Shown here in pieces: positions 1-9,285 of a DNA stretch of 64,000 nt. The DNA is from Gaetbulibacter sp. S0825 (lineage in GTDB: Bacteria > Bacteroidota > Bacteroidia > Flavobacteriales > Flavobacteriaceae). Made by a program: the position numbers and the translations under genes. Each line of letters begins with the position of its first letter. Positions within the stretch are counted from its first letter, which is position 1. The notes beneath the pieces are model-generated. The model had not been told where the DNA came from, made no database searches, and was given only the letters and a program-made list of their open reading frames with translations. The stretch lies in the NCBI RefSeq assembly GCF_011777505.1, contig NZ_JAATJT010000003.1:248001-312000 (forward strand), read 5' to 3'.

Positions 1-23
1 AAACATTAATACCAAAAGTGTGA

Positions 24-806
24 TTGACCAAATTGGTTCAGGTGGATAAAAACCTTAGTTTACATATCGTCCTATTTTTGTTAGTTTGTTTTTCATTTCA
101 AGAAATTCAAGCTGAAACTCACCACGAATTCTCAATTGTAACAATTGAAAGTGATACGCTTAATGTAGATACTTCAAACGTAAAACCTCGACACTTTAAT
201 GATTTAAAAGAAACATATAGCGACGATGATTTTATTTACGAACGCACTATTGAAAACTCTGGTTGGTGGACGCGTTTTAAAAAATGGATAAGCGATAAAT
301 TCCGTAGCCTTTTTAATATAAAAAATGCTGGACAAGCTTCAAGAATGACCGATTTAGCCATTAAAATTGGTGGCGTTCTTCTTTTTGTTTTGGTTGTATA
401 TTTTATTTTTAGAGCCATTATTAATAAAGAGGGTGCTTGGGTTTTTGGGAAATCGTCTGATAAAAGTATCATTCCTGTTACTGATATTGAAGCTAATATT
501 CATGCAACTGATTTTAAAGCCTTAATTGCTGAAGCAGAAGAAAATTCTAATTACAGATTGGCTGTTAGATATTACTATTTATGGCTACTCAAAAAACTAA
601 GTACTGCTGAAATCATTCACTATGATGTAGAAAAAACAAATAATGACTACCGAAACGAAATAGAAGCCCTTGAAGTAAAAAAAGAATTCACTTACACATC
701 ATACTTGTACAACTATATATGGTATGGCGAGTTTAATGTAAACGATGAGCAGTTTGATAAAGCAAAACGTGCTTTTGACTCATTTATAAAATCCATTAAA
801 GCATGA
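24..806 (+). CDS. DUF4129 domain-containing membrane protein
   Basis: The protein has 260 residues, with an N-terminal signal-like hydrophobic segment (about 10-30), a single membrane span near 113-132, and a C-terminal DUF4129 domain (about 165-255) with the typical YYYLWLL and YIWYGEF patches. An in-frame stop lies at 21-23, so the start must be TTG at 24, TTG at 33 or GTG at 42; no ATG is available. The next gene overlaps its stop by 4 bases, which indicates translational coupling. DUF4129 proteins commonly sit beside MoxR and DUF58 genes, as here. The role is probably in the envelope, but no biochemical activity can be read from the sequence. The operon continues upstream of the window. 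Confidence 0.85.
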   Translation: MTKLVQVDKNLSLHIVLFLLVCFSFQEIQAETHHEFSIVTIESDTLNVDTSNVKPRHFNDLKETYSDDDFIYERTIENSGWWTRFKKWISDKFRSLFNIKNAGQASRMTDLAIKIGGVLLFVLVVYFIFRAIINKEGAWVFGKSSDKSIIPVTDIEANIHATDFKALIAEAEENSNYRLAVRYYYLWLLKKLSTAEIIHYDVEKTNNDYRNEIEALEVKKEFTYTSYLYNYIWYGEFNVNDEQFDKAKRAFDSFIKSIKA

Positions 807-1999
807 ACAAAACCATAAAAATATATGTTGGGTTGTTAATCTTGCTTTTTGTTGGAGCCATTGCCATTGAGTTTTCTAAGCCAAAGCCTATTAATTGGAC
901 AAGAACATTTAATGAAGCGCACACCATTCCTTATGGTACGTTTGTGTTGTATAATGAGTTACCAAATTTGTTCCCTGAAAGTGAGGTACAAGATATTGCA
1001 GTATCTCCTTACGAGTACTTTGACGAGTATTTTAATTGGTCAGACTCATCTTACACAACCTCTGGAAGCTATATGTTTATTGATGATTATGCCGAAGTAG
1101 ATGATGTATCTGCTCAAGAATTATTGGATTTCTCCTCACATGGAAACACCATTTTCATGTCAACAAATTATTTGCCAAAAAAGTTTCTGGATACTTTAGG
1201 AATAGAACTAAAAAATGATTTTGATTTTAAAGGTAAAGCTGAGTTTCGTTTATCAAATTCTACCTTTAAAAATGATTCTATCACTATTGATAGAGGTTTG
1301 AGTAATATTTATTTTTCTAAGTTAGACTCAACTAGAACAACGGTTTTGGGCTATCAAAAATTTAATAAAGAAGAGCGTATAAATTTTATTAAAGTCGACC
1401 ATGAATTAGGCGAAGTTTATTTGCATTTACAACCAATGGCATTTACAAATTTTTCGCTACTAAAAAATGATAATAAAAAATACGCAGCAGCCATCTTATC
1501 TTATTTACCAGATGACACTATTTTTTATGATTCACGCAATAAAAAGCGTACTGAATTAGGTGATTCTCCATTACGCTTTGTGTTAAGTCAACCAGCATTA
1601 AAATGGGCTTGGATATTAGGCTTGGTTTCGCTTCTCATATTTATTTTATTCAATGCCAAACGAAAGCAACGTATTGTAAAGGTCATAAAACCATTGGAAA
1701 ATTCAACCATAGCGTTTACAAAAACTATTGGGAACTTATACTACGAAACAAAAGACCATAATAACTTAATAGAGAAAAAAATCACCTATTTTTTAGAGTC
1801 CATTAGGCGCAAATACTATCTAGATACACAGTTACTAGATGAGAAATTCATGAAAAATCTGGCTTTAAAATCTGGAAAAGACCTAGGGAAAACTAAAAAA
1901 ACCATGAATCTTATTGTACATTTAAAAGCGAAACAAATGTGTAATGAAGACGATTTAAAAAACTTAAATAAAACAATAGAAGACTTTTATAACAACTAA
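803..1999 (+). CDS. DUF4350 domain-containing membrane protein
   Basis: The protein has 398 residues: an N-terminal membrane anchor (about 6-22), a DUF4350-like extracytoplasmic domain (about 35-235), a second span near 268-286 and a basic C-terminal cytoplasmic tail of about 110 residues. The start ATG overlaps the stop of the DUF4129 gene, and the moxR start lies 3 bases after its stop. The family regularly accompanies MoxR ATPase and DUF58 genes, so it is probably a membrane component of the same assembly. The precise function is not known. Confidence 0.85.
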   Translation: MNKTIKIYVGLLILLFVGAIAIEFSKPKPINWTRTFNEAHTIPYGTFVLYNELPNLFPESEVQDIAVSPYEYFDEYFNWSDSSYTTSGSYMFIDDYAEVDDVSAQELLDFSSHGNTIFMSTNYLPKKFLDTLGIELKNDFDFKGKAEFRLSNSTFKNDSITIDRGLSNIYFSKLDSTRTTVLGYQKFNKEERINFIKVDHELGEVYLHLQPMAFTNFSLLKNDNKKYAAAILSYLPDDTIFYDSRNKKRTELGDSPLRFVLSQPALKWAWILGLVSLLIFILFNAKRKQRIVKVIKPLENSTIAFTKTIGNLYYETKDHNNLIEKKITYFLESIRRKYYLDTQLLDEKFMKNLALKSGKDLGKTKKTMNLIVHLKAKQMCNEDDLKNLNKTIEDFYNN

Positions 2000-2002
2000 T
2001 AT

Positions 2003-3082
2003 ATGGAGCACACAAACTACTCTCAGGAAAATAACTTAAATCAAGACAATCAAGAGCAATTACCTATTGAGAATGAACCACAACAAGAGGTTCAAGAATC
2101 TCAAGAAGACAGTTTGAGCTTTAAAAATCGTATTGATTTATCAGAACTCCAAGCTGGTGTAGAGCTTATTAAAAATGAAATAAGCAAGGTTATTGTTGGC
2201 CAAAAAGGTATGATTGATATGCTTATCGCCTCTATTCTTGCCAATGGTCATTCACTAATCGAGGGTGTGCCAGGAGTTGCTAAAACTATTTCGGCTAAGT
2301 TGTTGGCAAAATCACTGGATGTTGGCTTTAGCCGTATTCAATTTACACCAGATTTAATGCCTAGTGATATTTTAGGAACCTCAGTTTTTGATATGAAAAC
2401 TTCAGAATTTGAGTTTAAGCAAGGGCCTATTTTCTCTAACATGATACTTATTGACGAAATAAATCGTGCACCAGCAAAAACACAAGCAGCTTTGTTTGAA
2501 GTAATGGAAGAACGCCAAATAACTATTGATGGTCATAAATACAAAATGGATTTACCTTTTATCGTTTTGGCTACTCAAAACCCTGTAGAACAAGAAGGAA
2601 CATATAGATTACCAGAAGCGCAATTGGATAGGTTTTTATTCAAAATAGATATTGATTACCCTAATCTCGATGAAGAAATAGAGATTATTAATCGTGAACA
2701 TGGACTTCAAGGTGCAAACAAAACAGCTAAAATAACCTCGCATTTAACCAAAGAGCAAGTCGCCAAATTTCAAGGCTTGGTAAATCAAGTGATTATTGAA
2801 TCGCATTTGGTAAAATATATTGCTGATATTATTGTAAATACAAGAAATAATCCATTTTTATATTTAGGTGCTTCACCAAGAGCGTCCATCGCAATATTAA
2901 AAGCAAGTAAAGCCTTTGCGGCTATGAATGGACGAGATTTTGTAACACCAGAAGATATTAAACAATCGGCAATTCCAGTATTACAACATAGAGTTATTGT
3001 TACTCCAGAACGTGAAATGGAAGGCGTTACGACTAAACAAATTATTAATCAAATTATTGAAGCAGTAGAAATTCCAAGATAA
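2003..3082 (+). CDS. MoxR family AAA+ ATPase
   Basis: This is a 359-residue AAA+ ATPase of the MoxR class. Walker A is GVPGVAKT at 88-95, Walker B is LIDE around 149-152, and a sensor-1 ATQNP lies near 190-194. A DRFLFK segment near 209-214 is also typical. The first 45 residues are an acidic, Gln/Asn-rich tail that is not part of the fold. MoxR proteins act as cytosolic chaperone-like ATPases on partner proteins with von Willebrand A-like folds. Here the DUF58 protein two genes downstream is the likely partner. The DUF805 gene starts 4 bases after its stop. Confidence 0.95.
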   Translation: MEHTNYSQENNLNQDNQEQLPIENEPQQEVQESQEDSLSFKNRIDLSELQAGVELIKNEISKVIVGQKGMIDMLIASILANGHSLIEGVPGVAKTISAKLLAKSLDVGFSRIQFTPDLMPSDILGTSVFDMKTSEFEFKQGPIFSNMILIDEINRAPAKTQAALFEVMEERQITIDGHKYKMDLPFIVLATQNPVEQEGTYRLPEAQLDRFLFKIDIDYPNLDEEIEIINREHGLQGANKTAKITSHLTKEQVAKFQGLVNQVIIESHLVKYIADIIVNTRNNPFLYLGASPRASIAILKASKAFAAMNGRDFVTPEDIKQSAIPVLQHRVIVTPEREMEGVTTKQIINQIIEAVEIPR

Positions 3083-3086
3083 CAAA

Positions 3087-3437
3087 ATGTTTGAAAAACC
3101 ATTTTCATTTAAAGGTAGAATCCGCAGAATAGAATACTTTTTAAGTATATTATTTCAAGCTATAATATATTTTCCAATTGTTTATTTAATTCGTGGATTA
3201 CCTTATGAAGATGAAATTTTTTGGTCGATATTTATAATTCTAGCTTGGTTCATTCTTGCACAAGGAGCCAAACGATGTCATGATATTGGTAGAAATGGGT
3301 TTTATCAATTTATTCCATTTTATTTTTTTTGGATGATAGTTGAAGATGGTGAACCTAAAAAAAATAAATATGGTCTAAACCCAAAAGGGCTAAAAGGTCC
3401 TGAAGAAACTGGTAAAATTCGTCAAAACGAAAGATAA
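3087..3437 (+). CDS. DUF805 family small membrane protein
   Basis: This 116-residue membrane protein starts 4 bases after moxR. The N-terminal FSFKGRIRRIEYF block, two membrane segments (about 17-36 and 42-60), the conserved RCHDIGRNGF segment and the C-terminal NKYGLNPKG are all DUF805 hallmarks. DUF805 proteins have no assigned biochemical role. Its place between moxR and the DUF58 gene is unusual for this operon type. It may be a lineage-specific insertion that is co-transcribed with it. Confidence 0.9.
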   Translation: MFEKPFSFKGRIRRIEYFLSILFQAIIYFPIVYLIRGLPYEDEIFWSIFIILAWFILAQGAKRCHDIGRNGFYQFIPFYFFWMIVEDGEPKKNKYGLNPKGLKGPEETGKIRQNER

Positions 3438-3463
3438 TTCAGTAAACAGAATAAACGAGCTTA

Positions 3464-4795
3464 GTGAAACTAATTAAACCAATTTACATACAAAACCGCT
3501 TTTTTTTCGCATGCATAACACTCATGGTGTTATTTGTGTTCAGCTTTGTATTTCCAAGATGGTTTGTAATTGTAAAGCTATCATTTTTAGTGCTTTTCAT
3601 ATTTACGCTGCTCGATGTTTTAATATTATTTGCTGCAAAAAAGGGTGTAAATGGTCAAAGAATTCTTCCTGAAAAATTTTCAAATGGAGATCAAAATCCA
3701 ATTAAGATAAGTGTTGAAAACTATTACACGTTTCCCATATTTATTAAGATTATCGATGAAATCCCAGAGCAGTTTCAAGTGCGTAATTTTAGTATTGAAC
3801 GAAAATTAGATGCCACGAGTAAAACCAAATTGCAATACGAATTACGACCAACAGAGCGAGGTGAATATCACTTTGGTAAATTAAATATTTATGCAACTAC
3901 TGTTTTTGGGTTAATTGCAAGGCGCTTTAGTTTTTGTGACGATGCTATGGTACCAACGTATCCAAGTTTTATTCAATTACGTAAATACGATTTGATGGCA
4001 ATTAGTAATAATTTACATCAATATGGTATTAAAAAAATTAGGCGAATTGGTCACACCATGGAATTTGAGCAGATTAAAGAATATGTTTTAGGTGACGATT
4101 TACGAACTATAAATTGGAAGGCTACAGCAAAATCCAATCAATTAATGGTTAATCAATTTCAAGATGAAAAGTCACAACCTGTATACTCAGTTATTGACAA
4201 AGGTCGTTTAATGAAAATGCCTTTTGATGGATTAAGTTTATTGGATTATGCAATAAATGCTGCTTTGGTGATATCTAATGTTGCTATAAAGAAACATGAT
4301 AAAGCTGGAATTTTCACGTTTTCAAAGATGGTTGAAAATATGGTGGTTGCCGAAAAACGCACTTCACAAATGAACATGATTCTTGAAGGCCTTTATAATA
4401 TTAAAACCGATTACTTTGAAAGTGATTTTGGTCGTTTATATGGTGATGTAAGAAGAAACATTACTCATAGAAGCTTATTGCTACTATATACCAATTTTGA
4501 AACCTTAGATAGTTTACATAGACAATTACCTTATTTAAAAGGTATGGCAAAAAACCATTTGTTAGTAGTCATTTTCTTTAAGAATACGGAGTTGAACAGC
4601 TTAATCGAAAATAAAGCTGAAACAATCCAACAAGTATATGATAAAGTTATTGCCGAAAAATTTGCCTTTGAGAAACGCCTTATTGTTAACGAGCTAAAAA
4701 AATATGGTATTTACTCTATTCTTACCACACCAGAAAACTTAACGCTCGACACCATCAATAAATACCTAGAAATAAAAGCGAGAGGACTTCTTTAA
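3464..4795 (+). CDS. DUF58 domain-containing protein (MoxR partner)
   Basis: The protein has 443 residues, with two adjacent N-terminal membrane spans (about 13-32 and 36-54) followed by a soluble part. The signature GDDLRTINWKATAK segment (about 209-222) marks the DUF58 family, whose C-terminal part resembles a von Willebrand A domain. It starts at GTG (3464); no in-frame ATG nearby gives the membrane segments. DUF58 proteins are the standard neighbours of MoxR ATPases and are thought to be anchored partners in envelope or stress-related assemblies. A 27-base repeat shared with position 11437 starts directly after its stop codon. Confidence 0.9.
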   Translation: MKLIKPIYIQNRFFFACITLMVLFVFSFVFPRWFVIVKLSFLVLFIFTLLDVLILFAAKKGVNGQRILPEKFSNGDQNPIKISVENYYTFPIFIKIIDEIPEQFQVRNFSIERKLDATSKTKLQYELRPTERGEYHFGKLNIYATTVFGLIARRFSFCDDAMVPTYPSFIQLRKYDLMAISNNLHQYGIKKIRRIGHTMEFEQIKEYVLGDDLRTINWKATAKSNQLMVNQFQDEKSQPVYSVIDKGRLMKMPFDGLSLLDYAINAALVISNVAIKKHDKAGIFTFSKMVENMVVAEKRTSQMNMILEGLYNIKTDYFESDFGRLYGDVRRNITHRSLLLLYTNFETLDSLHRQLPYLKGMAKNHLLVVIFFKNTELNSLIENKAETIQQVYDKVIAEKFAFEKRLIVNELKKYGIYSILTTPENLTLDTINKYLEIKARGLL

Positions 4796-4822
4796 CAGTT
4801 CAGAAGCAAAAAATTACAGTTC
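4796..4822 (+). repeat. Post-stop repeat, copy 1 (CAGTTCAGAA type)
   Basis: A 27-base stretch starts on the first base after the DUF58 stop codon and matches 11437-11463 at 23 of 27 positions. Each copy contains two CARTTCRG-like units about 20 bases apart. It is not a hairpin and has no T-run. Its function is unknown. Confidence 0.6.
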
Positions 4823-4894
4823 GGTAACTCAAATTACCATACCTTGTTTTTATAACTGACTTTTACAGTGTAAAACAAAATAAAACAAAAAATC

Positions 4895-5314
4895 ATGAAA
4901 ATTTTATCTCTTATCATCACATTAATTTTAAGCACAACATTAAGCTTTGCACAAACAGAAAAAGGTCAAGATGTAACTGTAACTATTGAAAATATTTCAA
5001 ATGAAAGAGGTCATGTTATCATTGGGCTTCATACTAATGGCACCTTTATGAAAACTGAGGCTTTACAACAAGCTGCTGCAAAAGTAAAAGATGGAAAAGT
5101 AGTCTATACATTTAAAAATGTTGCTCCAGGAAATTATGCACTTTTAGCGTTGCACGACGAAAACGATAACAAACGTATGGACTTTGAACCTAACGGAATG
5201 CCAATGGAGTCATTTGGAATATCAAATAACCCAATGTTAATGGGTCCGCCAACTTTTTCAGAAGGGAAATTTGAGGTAGGAAAAGAAAATATTGAGTTAA
5301 CTATAAAATTCTAA
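4895..5314 (+). CDS. DUF2141 domain-containing secreted protein
   Basis: The protein has 139 residues with a clear signal peptide (1-20, ending FAQ) and a single DUF2141 domain (about 24-138). Typical features are the NERGHVIIGL strand and an acidic DENDNKRMDF loop near 89-98. The protein is predicted to be periplasmic or outer-surface. DUF2141 is a beta-rich domain common in Bacteroidota with no known activity. The gene stands alone, with a terminator 25 bases after its stop. The family assignment is firm; the function is not. Confidence 0.88.
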   Translation: MKILSLIITLILSTTLSFAQTEKGQDVTVTIENISNERGHVIIGLHTNGTFMKTEALQQAAAKVKDGKVVYTFKNVAPGNYALLALHDENDNKRMDFEPNGMPMESFGISNNPMLMGPPTFSEGKFEVGKENIELTIKF

Positions 5315-5338
5315 CAACACATCATATCAATCAAAAAC

Positions 5339-5371
5339 AAAAAGGAGCATGTAAAAAACATGCTCCTTTTT
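5339..5371 (+). terminator. Rho-independent terminator after the DUF2141 gene
   Basis: The arms AAAGGAGCATG and CATGCTCCTTT flank a 7-base A-rich loop and are followed by a T-run. The A-run on the left makes it usable from both strands, so it may also stop dps transcripts coming from the right. Confidence 0.85.
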
Positions 5372-5404
5372 CAATCAATCAAAAAACTAACTATTAATCA
5401 ATAG

Positions 5405-5886
5405 TTATACTGTTTCATTTAACCAAGCTTTCATCATCCAAACGGTTTTTTCTTGTTCCGAAATAAAATCGCTCATCATTGCATTGGTACCTTCATCGTC
5501 TGCTTCACCTGACTTATTTAAAATATCTCTTTCAATTTTTAATAGTCTGCTAAAGAATCTACTATTAATTTCACTGCCTTGATATCTTCTGAAACGTTTT
5601 TACCAACTGGTACTTTTCCGTAATTAGTATAATCATCAAACGTATGTAATGGTGTCTCACCAAGTGTTAAAATACGTTCTGCAATCTCGTCTACCTTAAT
5701 GTTTGCGTCATTATAAAGCTCTTCAAATTTAACGTGCAAATCAAAAAACGCTCGTCCCTTAATGTTCCAATGTATGCCTCTTAAGTTTTGGTAATACAAT
5801 TGAAAATTGGCTAATAATGTATTTAAATCTTCAGCTAAAAATTTAGCCTTTTTGCTATCTAAACCTATACTATTTAATGTTGTCAT
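5405..5886 (-). pseudogene. dps: Dps/ferritin-like DNA-protecting protein, frameshifted near its C-terminus
   Basis: The intact frame encodes 115 residues from ATG at 5886 and stops at 5539. It includes the Dps ferroxidase region GIHWNIKG (about 38-45) and DEIAERI (about 66-72). Dps proteins are usually 150-160 residues. Reading on from about 5545 in the next frame gives 46 more residues that fit a Dps C-terminus (LLKIERDIL...EKTVWMMKAWLNE), ending at 5405. Restoring one base near 5545-5546 gives a 160-residue protein, so a single-base deletion is indicated. Dps stores iron and uses up peroxide while binding DNA. It is divergent from oxyR, its usual regulator. A sequencing error is as likely as true inactivation. 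Confidence 0.85.
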
Positions 5887-5988
5887 ATCTTTATTTTTTT
5901 ATTTACTACAAATTAAATCTATTAAAAAGGTTGTTTTGTATAAATTTTATTGATAGTTTTTATATCTTTATAGCATAAAATTATAAGC

Positions 5989-6927
5989 ATGACAATTACA
6001 CAACTATATTATGTTTTAGCTGTTGCCGAACATCAAAATTTTACAAAAGCTGCCGAAAAATGTTTTGTGACGCAACCTACACTAAGTATGCAAATTCAAA
6101 AGCTTGAAGACCAATTAGACATTCAAATTTTTGATAGAAGTAAAAAACCTATTGAGCTTACTGAGGTTGGAAAAAAAATAGTAAATCAGGCAAAAAACAT
6201 TGTAAATGAAGCTGATAGAATACAAGATATTGTTGACCAACAAAAGGGGTTTATTGGTGGCGAATTTAGGCTTGGCATTATCCCTACCATTATGCCAACC
6301 TTACTACCCATGTTTTTAAAAACTTTTATTAAGCGATATCCTAAAGTAAAATTGAAAATTGAAGAATTAACTACAGACGAAATCATACAACGAATTAACG
6401 ATGGGCATTTAGACGCAGCTATTGCAGCTACACCATTAGAAAATGAATCCATAAAAGAACGTCCACTTTATTACGAACCTTTTGTAAGCTATATTCCAAA
6501 AGGACATCGATTACATGACAAGAAAAAAATTGATGCTTCCGATTTAGAAATCGAAGATATGCTGTTACTTGAGGATGGCCACTGTTTTAGAGATGGTGTA
6601 ATTAATCTATGTAAATCTTTTAAACAGCATGACGACGATAATTTTCAATTGGAAAGTGGAAGTATTGAAATGCTAGTTAAACTATCAAACGAAGGGTTAG
6701 GCATGACCTTATTGCCTTATTTGAACACTTTAGATATTAAAGAATCTGAGAAATCTAACTTACATAGTTTTAACGATCCAGTTCCAGCACGAGAAGTGAG
6801 TATTATTTACCATAAAAGCGAACTTAAAATGCAAATTATTGAAGCTCTACATACTGTTATTTCTGGTATTATTAGAGGAGCTATTGCTTTTCAGAACGTC
6901 AATATTATTAGCCCATTGCCTAAATAA
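5989..6927 (+). CDS. oxyR: OxyR, LysR-type hydrogen peroxide sensor
   Basis: This is a 312-residue LysR-type regulator with an N-terminal winged helix-turn-helix (1-60, FTKAAEKCFVTQPTLSMQI) and a C-terminal sensing domain. The redox motif LLEDGHCFRD places cysteines at 199 and 208, the same numbers as the disulfide pair of E. coli OxyR. This identifies it as a peroxide sensor rather than a metabolic LysR. It is transcribed divergently from dps across a 102-base gap, which should hold the shared operator. A strong hairpin terminator follows the stop. Extra cysteine 25 lies in the DNA-binding domain. Confidence 0.95.
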   Translation: MTITQLYYVLAVAEHQNFTKAAEKCFVTQPTLSMQIQKLEDQLDIQIFDRSKKPIELTEVGKKIVNQAKNIVNEADRIQDIVDQQKGFIGGEFRLGIIPTIMPTLLPMFLKTFIKRYPKVKLKIEELTTDEIIQRINDGHLDAAIAATPLENESIKERPLYYEPFVSYIPKGHRLHDKKKIDASDLEIEDMLLLEDGHCFRDGVINLCKSFKQHDDDNFQLESGSIEMLVKLSNEGLGMTLLPYLNTLDIKESEKSNLHSFNDPVPAREVSIIYHKSELKMQIIEALHTVISGIIRGAIAFQNVNIISPLPK

Positions 6928-6955
6928 AAAAAGCGACTCTTTCGAGTCGCTTTTT
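6926..6955 (+). terminator. Bidirectional terminator after oxyR
   Basis: A GCGACTC stem pairs with GAGTCGC around a TTTC loop, flanked by A7 on the left and T5 on the right. It lies between the convergent oxyR gene and the small minus-strand gene that ends at 6958, so it can serve both. Confidence 0.9.
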
Positions 6956-6957
6956 AA

Positions 6958-7155
6958 TTATGCTTTTAAATAGATTAAACATTTATTTAATTCTGGGTTC
7001 TGTTGTATTAGAGAATTAATAAAAATTTTAAGCTCCTCAATTTCATAAGGTAATAATCTTTGAAGTGCTTTTTCTAGTTCTCTACAGAACAATGTAGCGT
7101 CAAAGCTTACTTTTTTAAGTACTGTTTTAGTGTACTCAAACATTGCTCTTGCCAT
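6958..7155 (-). CDS. Small conserved hypothetical protein (65 aa)
   Basis: The protein has 65 residues starting MARAMFEYTKTVL, with a mixed charged and hydrophobic helical pattern and a LLPYEIEELKIFI segment. There is no signal peptide or membrane span. I believe similar short proteins occur across flavobacteria, but I can attach no function. It has its own 177-base upstream region and ends on the shared terminator. The coding call rests on the independent position, the ATG start and the terminator context. Confidence 0.7.
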   Translation of the reverse strand: MARAMFEYTKTVLKKVSFDATLFCRELEKALQRLLPYEIEELKIFINSLIQQNPELNKCLIYLKA

Positions 7156-7332
7156 AGTTTACTTAGGTTTTATAGATAAATAATAAAAAGTAGAAATGTT
7201 TCTATAGGCTAAAAGTTTATTAATATTTAATCTTAAATTTAAGAAAAAATTTGATTGAATTTCATTTTTGTGGAAACTTTAACAGGCTATTCATGTTAAA
7301 ATATTGAAAATCAAATAGTTTAAAATAAACTC

Positions 7333-8133
7333 CTAGAATCTATTATCACCATCCAATATATCTCCAATACCACCTAAAATACTTCCTTCACCTCTATCTT
7401 TTCCACCTCCTCTTGGAGCAGTAGCTAATACTCTACCTGCTAATCTACTAAAAGGTAGCGACTGTATATATACAGTACCTGGACCTTGCAATTTTGCAAA
7501 GAACAACCCTTCACCACCGAAGACCGTGTTTTTAATACCTCCAACAAATTCTATATCGTAATCTACATCTTGTGTAAAACCTACTATACAACCTGTGTCT
7601 ACTTTTAAAATCTCTCCAGATTGTAACACTTTCTTAGACATAGTGCCTCCTGCGTGTACAAACGCCATACCATCACCTTCTAGTTTTTGCATGATGAAAC
7701 CTTCACCACCAAACAGACCACGTCCAAGTTTTTTACTAAATTCTATGCCAACGCTTACACCCTTGGCTGCACATAAAAACGCATCTTTTTGACACACAAA
7801 TTTTCCTCTAAACTCAGATAAGTCAATTGGAACAATTTTTCCTGGATAAGGTGACGCAAACGATACATTTTTTTTGCCACTTACGTTGTTATAAAAGGCA
7901 GTCATAAATAGACTTTCTCCAGTTAAAATACGCTTTCCTGCTCCTAGAATCTTTCCTAAAAATCCTGAATCTTTTTGTGAGCCATCGCCAAAAATGGTTT
8001 CCATCTTTATGCCATCGTCCATCATCATAAAGCTTCCTGCTTCGGCTACAACACCTTCTTGCGGATCTAACTCTATTTCAACGTATTGCATTTCCTCTCC
8101 ATAAATTCTGTAATCAATTTCGTGTGCTGTCAT
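7333..8133 (-). CDS. TIGR00266 / AIM24 family protein
   Basis: The 266-residue soluble protein belongs to the TIGR00266 (AIM24-like) family, which has a beta-sandwich fold. Typical features are the N-terminal [18 protein letters not shown], the [10 protein letters not shown] segment, repeated glycine-rich turns (FGGEG twice) and the C-terminal [10 protein letters not shown]. The last 30 residues are glycine- and aspartate-rich. The molecular role of bacterial members is unknown. The upstream DUF4442 gene is 61 bases away on the same strand, so they could be co-transcribed. Confidence 0.9.
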   Translation of the reverse strand: MTAHEIDYRIYGEEMQYVEIELDPQEGVVAEAGSFMMMDDGIKMETIFGDGSQKDSGFLGKILGAGKRILTGESLFMTAFYNNVSGKKNVSFASPYPGKIVPIDLSEFRGKFVCQKDAFLCAAKGVSVGIEFSKKLGRGLFGGEGFIMQKLEGDGMAFVHAGGTMSKKVLQSGEILKVDTGCIVGFTQDVDYDIEFVGGIKNTVFGGEGLFFAKLQGPGTVYIQSLPFSRLAGRVLATAPRGGGKDRGEGSILGGIGDILDGDNRF

Positions 8134-8194
8134 TTTTTATATTGTTAAAGTGTTAATTCTTCTATATGTTGATTTGTTTTGCGTTTTGTTACAA

Positions 8195-8650
8195 TTAAGC
8201 TCTAACTTTAATTGACCAAGTAAAACTAAATTTAGACACTTCAATATTATCGCTATTTCTTCCAATAACATTCAGGGCTATTAGTTGCCCTTCTCTACTT
8301 TCAATGGCTTTTTTAATAATACCATCTATTAGTTTTCCTTCAGTACATTCAAAAGTGATTCGTCCTGTAGCTTTTTTCGAATAACTAGCATCATTTTTCA
8401 CCAATAACATGGCAATGTCTTTATCAGTTTCCTTAATTTTTTTGATAATTAATGCTCCAGTTGTTAACTCTGCAGCCATTCCTTGCACAGCCCAAAAAAG
8501 TGATTTAAAAGGGTTTTGATTTATCCATCGATGCTTTACAGAAACAATACATTTTTCATTATCTAGATACTTTGTTCTAACTCCAGTAAAATATGCTGAA
8601 GGTAATTTAAACATTAAAAAAGTATTGAGTTTTCTCGGGTTTATAGTCAT
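8195..8650 (-). CDS. DUF4442 hotdog-fold protein
   Basis: The 151-residue protein resembles DUF4442 proteins, which have a hotdog fold related to acyl-CoA thioesterases. Supporting segments are the WINQNPFKSLFWAVQGMAAEL helix (about 43-63) and the alternating beta strands that follow. The catalytic residues of true thioesterases cannot be confirmed by eye, so enzyme activity is not claimed. It is followed on the minus strand by the TIGR00266 gene. Confidence 0.8.
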   Translation of the reverse strand: MTINPRKLNTFLMFKLPSAYFTGVRTKYLDNEKCIVSVKHRWINQNPFKSLFWAVQGMAAELTTGALIIKKIKETDKDIAMLLVKNDASYSKKATGRITFECTEGKLIDGIIKKAIESREGQLIALNVIGRNSDNIEVSKFSFTWSIKVRA

Positions 8651-8733
8651 TACGAACGATTATTTGATGCTAAGTTACTCAAAAATGGTGATATCTTAAT
8701 TGTTAATTTTTTGTTAAATTTTAGTACTTTGTA

Positions 8734-8765
8734 TTGCATAATACCTTTTTTTAGACATATATTTG
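8734..8765 (+). promoter_or_regulatory. Flavobacterial promoter for the DUF4870 gene
   Basis: TTG at 8734-8736, a 21-base spacer and TATATTTG at 8758-8765 match the Bacteroidota pattern TTG-N17-23-TAnnTTTG. The ATG at 8795 lies 29 bases further on. This is the best promoter match in the window. Confidence 0.7.
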
Positions 8766-8794
8766 CATAAGAAATTACTATATGTTTTAATATC

Positions 8795-9253
8795 ATGTTA
8801 TCAAACCACCATAAAAATGTTGCAGCAATTATTCATTTATCTGCATTATCGAAATTTATTTTTCCGTTAGGAAATTTTATTATGCCATTAATTTTTTGGA
8901 CGATGAATAAGGATAAATCTGAATTTGTAGACAAACACGGTAAACAAGCTATCAACTTTCAGTTAAGTATTTTGCTTTACACGTTTTTTATTGGAGCCAT
9001 AACAATACCACTTTTTTTATTTGGTGTTTTAAACCATATAAATTTTCCTGAATTTTGGCAAGCTTATGATTTTGACTTTGATTTTCATTTGTCAAATAGA
9101 GACAGTTATAATGTGGTTATATTTTCAATTTTGGCAGGCTTATTAGTTATAGCAGCTTTTATACTGGAAATCATTTTCATCATTATTGCTACAAGTAAGG
9201 CAAATCAAGGCGAACCTTATAAATATCCATTAACAATCAATTTTTTAAAATAA
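8795..9253 (+). CDS. DUF4870 domain-containing membrane protein
   Basis: The 152-residue protein has about three membrane segments and the DUF4870 signature: LSALSKFIFPLGNFIMPLIFW followed by FVDKHGKQAINFQLS. Related domains occur alone or fused to helix-turn-helix domains; the protein at 52542 in this window is such a fusion and aligns over the same block. The function is unknown. It has a strong promoter match upstream. A 120-base gap with a possible leader peptide separates it from the PadR regulator, so it may be co-regulated with the PspC module. Confidence 0.88.
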   Translation: MLSNHHKNVAAIIHLSALSKFIFPLGNFIMPLIFWTMNKDKSEFVDKHGKQAINFQLSILLYTFFIGAITIPLFLFGVLNHINFPEFWQAYDFDFDFHLSNRDSYNVVIFSILAGLLVIAAFILEIIFIIIATSKANQGEPYKYPLTINFLK

Positions 9254-9285
9254 AAAACAATCATCAATCGATCATCAATCAAAAA

